64,000 nt of DNA from Topomyia yanbarensis (lineage: Eukaryota > Arthropoda > Insecta > Diptera > Culicidae): assembly GCF_030247195.1 (NCBI RefSeq), contig NC_080671.1:62951089-63015088 (forward strand), given 5' to 3'. Positions 56,643-64,000 of this stretch are shown here, in pieces. Under the pieces are notes generated by a model. The model had not been told where the DNA came from. It did no database searches and was given only the letters and a program-made list of their open reading frames with translations. Made by a program: the position numbers and the translations under genes. Each line of letters begins with the position of its first letter. Position 1 is the stretch's first letter.

Positions 56643-59137
56643 CTTCCAGTCCCTAGCTAATTAAATGCCATTCAAATATGTAGAAAAAAAATTATGCACC
56701 TCTGCACATGTGTTCACCTGTTATCCAAAGACCAAACTGAGAAGAAATTACTAATCGGCCGTGAAATGTCACACCAAATTATCACATTATGGCTGAATGT
56801 GAGTTGCTTTTGTTGCTCAAATATTTAGTTCTAAATGGCATCTCGGTATTTTAGTAGATTAAAGGCATATGCAGCTAAAAACAAACAATGCACTCAAGTA
56901 ATCGCCTAATTGTTAAAAATAACATTATTAATTGAAATCACGTATCCCGAGCTTAATGTTTGCTTGAATTATGTCACCAATCAGCTTTAATTGCCTAATG
57001 GTGCATTGTAATGAGCATTGAGAGCGCGGAATGCTGGTGACAAAGACGCATGAACATAATCGTTTCCTATGTCTCTAGGCACTAGAAGCAATCTAAACAT
57101 CGACGTCTGATGGGCTCAGATGAATCGAACTTAAACATACAACGTTACAAGCGCGGCGTGATGCATCAAGGGTATTTTGTTCTGCGGAACTAATTGAAGG
57201 GCTAATGAGTTCGGTGCCTTCTGAACGACGCTGTCGGAACGCAATTAACCTATTATTTAGTTGACCGTAAATCAAGGATGAAAATCGCTTTACCCAAGTG
57301 GTGGCGGAGTAATCAACGTTGCGGAAATTCTAACCAAACTGTATAGACGAAGATCAAGCTCAAACGTACTAGCAATTGAAGAGGAATTGAGGTGGAGCAA
57401 TGATTCACTGTCGATTATCGATTTTAACAGAAATATTATTGTGGAATGGAGCTGTGATTGAGAGAAGCAATTTAAAATCAGAACATTACCAGGAAGGACT
57501 TTTGTCGATATATGTGAAGATGCTCAGTACCACATTCCTATATGACGTCATCGTAATCGATGTTAGGTTCGTACCATTAATCCGTTGCCCGCCTAATATT
57601 TCCCCCATCTAACAGCCGTTCGAGAAAACGCACGCATTATTCTAAATACTCTCTTAAACTCGTGACCACATCATTCCATCCGTCCCACATTTGGTTGATG
57701 CTAAACACATTGAAACGGCAAAACCTTTGCACACATCACATTACAATTTGGATGCTAGCACACGTACGTTGCGAGCATTCGGGCCACAGGATTTAATTCT
57801 TGGACTTCCCCATTATGCTTTGGTTGGCCTTCTTCTGTTCTGGCGCCATTTTTTTTTTCTGCGTTCACTCTGGCCCCGCACATCTCCCGTGCTAATCTCA
57901 TTTGCACAAGATTTCGTTACCAGCCAGCCAACCAGCCCGACGACGGCAAACCTCAACCCTTATTTTTGTTGGAAAACCATCGAGCACAGACTCGTGCACA
58001 CATACAAAATGAAAGAAAGTTTGCATCCTGAGTGCTGGTGGCTTCAAGCTGTGATCTCTGTAACCTGGCTCCGTGACCTGTGATGCGGACAGTGGTGTCG
58101 CTTTGAGACCTCTAAAGAAAATGTTCCCATCCTAGATGTTTTGTGTGGCATGTTGGAGATGTCCGATTCAGCACAACCTAACGAGTGTAAAATGTTGAAA
58201 ACAAAAAGGACGCTGATCATTAGCATTAGAGCATCTTGGAACACCTGCTGTCGGTTGTGTTGTTTTTTGGAGCACGTATTGAACTAGTAGCGGGGGGGTT
58301 GCAACCTTCAGGTTTAGTAATTTGGGTCGTCGATTCCTGTTCGACCATCAAAAATTTCAAATTTTCGAAATATTGTCAATTACTGTCAATATAGTGTTTA
58401 TGGTTGTATCATCTTCTTCGAAATCTAAGCAGTATTCTTTTCATTTCTTTCACGCGTGGGAAAGAAAAATCACACATTGAATATAAATGCCTGGTCGTAG
58501 TTTACATTAATTTACGCATAAAAACTTATTTTGCGGAATATTTTATTCAACAATAACGAAAACAATATTTCCCAATCTTCAGTTAACCTAAATTGTTGTC
58601 TTTTCGTAGCTATTTTTCACTAAGCTTGGAGAATAACAATATTAAATTGAATCAATATTCTCGGTTCAACTTTCTCTGGTTGTTTCGATTTTCCTAATTT
58701 GGATTCATTGGATTATTAGAACATTCGGAAGCAATTGACATGAAGATTGACATACTTAGCTGAGTGAACCCATAGTATGGACAAACGGTATATTTCTCTA
58801 CAATCTACTTGGCAGCTCCGGACTCATGAAGTTTTATGTGAACGCATGGTAGTTTACTAATAAGATTTAGCCATATATTCTATCAGACTAGTTATTAACG
58901 GTTGAACTGCGTTCCCCGGCAGCAAAATTTCTCTCGGTACAGACCTTCGTTTCGTAAGTCCATTAACTCCCGTTTTTGTCACGATATAATCAGATAGTCT
59001 ACGGCGGCGAGTCTACCCTATTGTGAAATCGCCTGCTGTAGATTTCTCCCGATATTCCCGTAGTTCGTTTCCGTGCGCCATTTTGTTCCCCGTTTTGTCC
59101 CGATCTACTCGATCTAGTCCCCGGCCATCCAGTAGGT
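56643..59137. other. Unrecognised stretch
   Basis: No repeat or gene recognised. The 130-codon frame at 57691-58083 has a hydrophobic patch but no domain, no conserved look and no regulatory context, so I do not call it. 58900-59120 is richer in GC and may belong to an untranslated region of a retroelement. Confidence 0.35.
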
Positions 59138-59510
59138 GCTTTTTTGTTTGTTTGTTTTTATTTACGTGACTTTAAATAAAGTTCTATTCGTCACGCAGTA
59201 GATGCTGTGGTCTGTTCAGTAATTCCGGGTGGAGCGTAGCTTTCGGATGACTGGTGCCCCAACGACAAACTGCTAGTTATTCGACGCGGTCTACTCGCTC
59301 GAATCCCCAGCGGTGGATTTACTCACGAGCTCCCGGTAGGGTGTCGAGGTCGGTCCGGCGATTCCAGTGAAGCCTGACGTCCGGTTGATTGGCGCCACGA
59401 CGACTCGAACCCGGTGCAACGTCCTGTACTACTCAACTGGTCCTCGGCAGTGGACCTAGTCTACACTGGCCGAATTTCTCTCGAAACATTTGTGGTTTAA
59501 CGGAGGCTTT

Positions 59511-59825
59511 TTAGCCAATGGCGCTGCTTTGTTGGTCTCTACGCCATTTCATCTGCAGCTTGGAGAGTATACTCGTAACCATTCTGTTGATAGCATCCCA
59601 GACATGCTCATCGTGGCACATCTCTTCGACTATATTGTCAACTATCACACCAGGCATAGCCCTGCGGACTTCTTCAAACCTAAGGCATTCGAAGACCACG
59701 TGTTCTTGTGTCTCTTGCACGTTCACACGCTCCGGGCAAAGGGGTGACGAAGCATGTCTAAACCGATTCAGGTACTTCCGGAAGCATTCGTGTGCGGACG
59801 AAAACTGCCTCAAATGGAAGTTCAC
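59511..59825 (-). pseudogene. C-terminal Cys/His domain of R1-like ORF2
   Basis: It reads 'FRKYLNRFRHASSPLCPERV' and then 'ETQEHVVFECLRFEEVRRAM'. The E-x-x-EHVxFxCxRF motif is the conserved C-terminal motif of R1-type ORF2. One of the usual cysteines (CPxC) is changed to CPER. The stop is at the 59511 end. Confidence 0.8.
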
Positions 59826-59859
59826 CTATCCATGCTTGGGATGAGTAGGTGGGTCTACT

Positions 59860-61350
59860 TTCCTTTCTCCGTGTTGTCCCACTCTTGCTGCCAATTCATC
59901 AATGAGTCCGCTCTAATCAGCCTCCCTGCATTTCGTGTATTCCTCCGCTGATAGCATTCCACGTTATCAGCCAGAGTGATGCAGGGAGGGATCATCCCGA
60001 CAATTACGCATACCGCCTCCGACGATATCGTTCTATACGCACTCGCGACCTGAACAGCCATTAGGCGAAATGGGGTTGTCAACTTCGTCCTGTTCCGCTT
60101 TGAGTTCAGCGCTGCAGCCCAAGCCGGTACGGCATACCTCAGTATTGAGGATGAGACACCCGCCAGGAGACATCTCGTGCTGCCTCTTGCTCCTCCGTGA
60201 TTCGGCATGATCCTTGCCAATGCGTTAGTTATCCTCGCAGCCTTCTCGCATACATAGTCGACATAGCTGTTTAATTTAACCGATCGTCGACCATCACACC
60301 CAGGTGTGAGCATCGATGGGATAGATTGTCCCCCGAGGCTGATCTCGATTCGCTGGATTTTTTACAGTTGCTGACCAGCACTACCCCGGTCTTGTGCCAG
60401 CTGCAACTTGACGTCAGCCATCCAGGTTTCCACGATGCCGTCAACATTTCCACCTCTTCAAGGGTCTCGCCGTTTATCGTCAGGACAACATCATCTGCAA
60501 GGCCGACGATCTCAACTCCCCTGGGCAGTTCTAGTGTTAAAATTCCGTTGTATATTATATTCCAGAGTGTTGGGCCGAGTATGGAGCCCTGAGCTACTCC
60601 CGCATGTTCGTTTCGTAGACCAGTACTCGGTTTTGAACGTAATTTTTTAGAACCTTACATAGATAGTCCGGAACCCGCATTCCGTGCAGCGCCACGGCGA
60701 TAGCCCCCCAGCTAGCACTGTTCGCGTTCTTCACGTCTATCGTTACCACGGCGCAATAGCGATTACCCCTTCTCTTTTTCTTCAATGCTTTCTCCGCGCT
60801 CGCGATGACTGTGCGGATGGCGTCCACCGTCGATATCCCTTTCCGGAACCCGAACTGCCTCTGCGATAGTCCGTTCTCACTTTCAGCGTAGGTTGTCAGC
60901 CTGTTGAGGATGACCCTTTCCAGGAGCTTACCAAGAGTATCCAGCAGGCATATAGGCCGATACGATGCTGGATCTCCTAGTAGTTTCCCTTGTTTTGGCA
61001 GCAACACCAGTTTCTGGATCTTCCGTCTATCCGGGAAGTAACCATCGTCCAGGCATTTTTGGACATGTTCGGAAACGACAGGATCGCAGTCTTCAGTGCC
61101 ACGTTGGGGATACCATCCGGTCCGGGAACTTTCTTCGCTTTCAGTCCTTTTGCCACAATAAATAAGCAGCTCGTCGTTGGAAACTCGATTTTATTTTCAC
61201 CATCTGTATCAATGTACGGTGTAGGCGGCCATGCGGTTGGGTCTTCGACTGGTTTACTTCTCTGTACAGCTCCTTGTAGCAGGTGGACTTGCTTAGCACT
61301 ATCTCGCGTTTTAAAGCGGCCGTGGCCGCCCAGAATATTACCTTACACAA
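59860..61350 (-). pseudogene. Reverse transcriptase of the R1-like element
   Basis: A pre-RT segment, 'ATAALKREIVLSKSTCYKEL', lies at 61350-61141. The main open run (61007-60594) holds 'LLPKQGKLLGDPASYRPICL' (the YRPI block), 'QRQFGFRKGISTVDAI' (the QFGFR block) and 'VVTIDVKNANSASW', where the usual block is DVKNAFNSA, so the first aspartate is kept. The catalytic 'GLADDVVLTIN' is at about 60463-60510 in another frame. 'HLGVMVDDRLN' and 'SSILRYAVPAW' follow in the thumb. Frame changes break it. Confidence 0.85.
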
Positions 61351-61399
61351 TTCTCCGACTGCCTCAGCTCTTGCTCTTTAAACGCATCTTCTGGCTTTT

Positions 61400-62271
61400 A
61401 AGCAAGCAGCCCGGAGGATACTGAGCCTTCCGTTCTACTAGTACGCCGGACGCCAGTAGTTCCTCGGATCCATTTTTCACGGCATTGTTACATCACATAC
61501 CCTAGCTACTGTTTCCAACAGCTCATCGGCACGCGGAGTTGGAGTGACGCTGTCAGCACAAAGTGCTTCCACAAAAAAGTTCCTTGTAGAAGTCCTTTAT
61601 TTTCCTTTCCCGCTCGCCAGTCCTCACTCTCTGCGTTACAGTACAATTCCGCCGACCAATGGTGTAGTGGATCGCCTGGTGGTCGCTAACATGAATTGGT
61701 GGTTAGTACTGCTTACTAACTCGCCAATTCATGTTATCCATCAGCGACGCGCTGCAGAATGTTACGTCAATGATGGATTCCCGACCATCTTTACGGAATG
61801 TGCTAGCAGAACATCGTTGGACAGCTTTACGCTCAGCTTCGCCAGTTCTTCAAATAGGCTGTAACCACTTGCGTTGGTCAGCCAGCCCACTCCTCGGCCC
61901 ATGCATTAAAATTTCCTCCAATAACAACCAGCGTTCGCCCAACTAACGTGTCGGTTAGTGCGTCCAGCATCCGCTTGTACTGGTCTGGTGTCTACCGTGG
62001 AGGAGCATAACTGCTACACACGAATACACCGTTGATCATGGCGATCATGAAACCTTAGTGTGTGCTATCCATCACCTCTTGAATATGGAAATCGCCCATC
62101 ATTTGGATTGCCGCCATCCCTGCACTATCCAGCACCCAGTTACCGTTCTCGAGAGGCATGATACGGCTCTGCAATAACTGCCACGTCACACTTCGTTTCT
62201 GTTGTTGACTGCCACAACAATTGCTGTACAATGTCACAATGATTGAGATTAAGCTGGCTGATCTCCATCAT
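61400..62271 (-). pseudogene. Endonuclease part of R1-like ORF2
   Basis: ORF2 appears to start at an ATG pair at 62269-62271/62266-62268 with 'MMEISQLNLNHCDIVQQLLW', the usual 'Q-x-N-x-x-x-C' start of R1-type endonucleases. 'CDVAVIAEPYHASRER' follows (the EPY block with the catalytic glutamate). After frame changes come 'NGVFVCSSYAPPR' and 'VVIGGNFNAWAEEWAG', where the usual motif is GDFNAW, so the catalytic aspartate is lost. It starts just after ORF1 ends at 62329. Confidence 0.82.
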
Positions 62272-62328
62272 AATTGGTCTGCCTTTGCCTTTTAGACTTT
62301 GGGCATAAGAAGCCCCCCGTCATATGGT

Positions 62329-63469
62329 CTATTCCGCCATCATTGGTGCAGAGCAAGCACTTCGGTTGCTTTGTGCAATCTTTAGCTTCTTCCCACATTT
62401 CCGGTACAGATCAGATCTGTCCGAGCCTGTACAGTTTCTTGCCTGATGGCCGAAACCCAGGCACCTGAAACATCTCTTCCTTTGTTTAGTGGCTCTAGGG
62501 ATTAATCGTAATGAGCACACCGACCACCCGATTTTGATCTTACCGGTCGACATAAGCTGATTGGCTGCGGTTGGCGATAAGCGTATCACTGATGTCTGTG
62601 TGCCACTATACGCCTTCCTCAACCTGATTGATATCTGTTCTTTCTCAAGGTTACATTGCTCTATTAGTGCGCTCCTTTGAAGATCGCTAGATCGACTAGA
62701 GCGTCTCCCCTATGCTGCTGCTGGCGTGGCCGAAGGTCCTCTTTCTTCTTCTTTTCCTCCTTTTCTTTCTGTTTTTCATCCTATCTTCTGCGGTTTCTGC
62801 GGTTCGCCATTCACTTTGCGATTGTCGGCTTTTTCGATGTCCTTCACGGATCTTTTTGGGCTTCTTCGGTTCCTCGCCTTCTCCTGGCGATTCCCTTAAT
62901 CTTTTGACAGAACGGGAATACCGGTCACCCTTCAGCGGCTTCATAGGATTTTGCTTTCGCTATATCCGTGGTCTTTAGCGTCTTTACGGCGTTTTCAGCT
63001 CGCTCTAGTAACGCCATCTGTTCGCATTCGGCTGCTGCTACGACGGATTTGATGCTAATCCCTAGATTCGTGATCTGTCCTTGCTTTTCACGAGTTCGTA
63101 GGGTTGTTCGATTTTTTACCTCAACTTTGTCACTTCAGTTAACCTATGGTCTTCTTGGGTAATACTTGGTTTCGACGTGCGCATCTGAAATCCTAGCTTT
63201 CCTTGGCCTCCAGTTGGTTTGTTACCGCTCATGCTCGGTACGGCCTCCCTGGACTGCTTTCGCTGCTGCTGTTGTTGCGGTTGATCTTGCTGCTGCACTT
63301 GTTCGTTATGCTGGGTCGGCGACCTCGCTAGCACACCTTTGGTGAACGGGTTCACTACATTTACTCCGTTAGAATTTTTCTTAGTTTTGTCGTTTTTATC
63401 TTCTTGTGTGCTTTTTGGGTACCAACTCCAACCCGCTATCGACGCCCGTAGTAAGTAGTCGCCTGACAT
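62329..63469 (-). pseudogene. ORF1 (Gag-like) of the R1-like element
   Basis: ORF1 proteins bind element RNA. It starts 'MSGDYLLRASIAGWSWYPKS' at 63469, has a glutamine-rich run (about residues 57-72), then after frame changes a strongly basic segment (KKRRKRRRKR, near 62730). Near the end it carries an intact CCHC knuckle, CFRCLGFGHQARNC, followed by a degenerate second knuckle (RKCG...). Normal R1-type ORF1 has three knuckles; the third survives only as a trace. At least two frame changes break it. Confidence 0.82.
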
Positions 63470-64000
63470 GATCCCTTGGTTACCTTTGCGAGCAGTGAGG
63501 TCGTCTGATCGGCGCTAGCCAAGAGTCTTCAACTGAGCCTACTTTCACCGGCTAAGGTGCCGGGTTTCGAACGTACTTGGAGACCTACCAAAGTTTTATG
63601 GGCACCGAGGACAGCCAGTACCATTAACTCACTCGCCGTTTCGGAGAAGTGTCAACCATTCCCATAGGGTAGTGGAATGGCATGACTGTCGGTCCGTGGA
63701 TAAATTTCAATGACATCCTTATTCACATCCGTGTTCTGCCGCTAACATGCCGTAATTAGGATATTACTGGTATTGATATTAATGTGGCGGTTGGCACCCT
63801 TCAGTTGGGTGCGGACGTTTTATGCTAAAGTCTTGGATAAAACCTTAGCGGAAGCGGCACCGAATCGCTTCGAGGGAGCTGCTTTCGGATTCATATGGCT
63901 TTTTCTAAAGGTTTTCAGAGCTCAAAATTGCCTTGCCCACCACATCCTAGCAATACTCCCAAACTCGCAGTACGTCCGGAGGGGTCGTTAAGCTCCTGAA
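63470..64000 (-). other. Probable 5' untranslated region of the R1-like element
   Basis: This lies upstream of ORF1 on the minus strand with no coding features. The GC content is higher than in flanking host DNA and similar to the element body, so I assign it to the element. The true 5' end is not visible. Confidence 0.5.

Larger units (their letters stand above)
59138..64000 (-). mobile_element. R1-like non-LTR retrotransposon, nearly full length, frameshifted
   Basis: Reading right to left: a 5' region from the window edge to about 63470, ORF1 with a CCHC knuckle (63469-62329), ORF2 with endonuclease (from about 62271), RT (61007 to about 60300), a thumb region and a C-terminal Cys/His motif (to 59511). 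A 3' region follows and ends in an A-rich tail (about 59165-59138). There is no RNase H. This order and the motifs fit the R1 group. Many frameshifts show it is dead. The 5' end lies outside or at the window edge. Confidence 0.88.

Noticed and set aside
57691..58083. 130-codon frame as a host gene
   Set aside because: No recognised domain, no splice or promoter context, and biased composition. Frames of this length occur by chance at this scale.

Overview
The window reads as nuclear DNA of an insect, most likely a culicine-type mosquito. It is AT-rich, has no bacterial gene organisation, has no convincing host protein-coding gene, and is packed with nested transposable elements. The mosquito call is an inference. 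It rests on the style of the repeats, above all a family ending in the motif TATATGAGAAAGGC that carries CA/TACA microsatellites and 'aactccggaaccggaag' blocks. It also rests on the mix of RNase H-bearing, Jockey-like and R1-like non-LTR retrotransposons with Tc1, hAT and long-inverted-repeat DNA elements. The species cannot be named from sequence alone.

Layout. 1-2.5 kb: nothing recognised. 2.5-4.7 kb: a 5'-truncated, frameshifted non-LTR element on the minus strand with reverse transcriptase and RNase H. 4.8-5.5 kb: a dispersed repeat whose inverted partner lies at 40.5-41.4 kb. 5.7-9.5 kb: two small TIR elements, a tRNA-derived SINE with a 23-bp target duplication, and an inverted pair of another repeat. 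10.1 kb: a 103-bp tandem duplication. 11.3-12.9 kb: a complete non-autonomous hAT element with an 8-bp target duplication; a fragment of its end recurs at 14.3 kb beside a decayed IS630/Tc1/mariner-type transposase. 17.1-20.2 kb: a decayed Jockey-like non-LTR element holding a nested TIR element and a striking pair of perfect hairpins at the RT active site.

20.5-27.9 kb is a giant nested palindrome. Inverted copies of the TATATGAGAAAGGC family enclose a 1.65-kb element with long inverted arms and a 9-bp target duplication, a 2.4-kb element with long inverted arms, and inside that a 546-bp hAT MITE with an 8-bp duplication. 28.3-30.9 kb holds two more family copies, one with a TA-flanked MITE inside. 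31-35.5 kb is unrecognised. 35.5-37.7 kb is an element with a 9-bp target duplication, subterminal 16-bp repeats and a near-perfect 542-bp palindrome. 47.2-48.9 kb is a complete but coding-dead Tc1 element with doubled terminal repeats. 52.65-56.64 kb is a 4-kb array of a degenerate 12-bp repeat that reads as tetrapeptide ORFs. From 59.1 kb to the window end lies a nearly full-length but frameshifted R1-like non-LTR element on the minus strand.

No functional pathway is encoded here. The genes seen are dead transposon genes. The interest lies in structure: dated nesting by target duplications, long palindromes able to fold into dsRNA, and the 12-bp array. All coordinates of ends come from reading repeats by eye; no alignment or database search was run.
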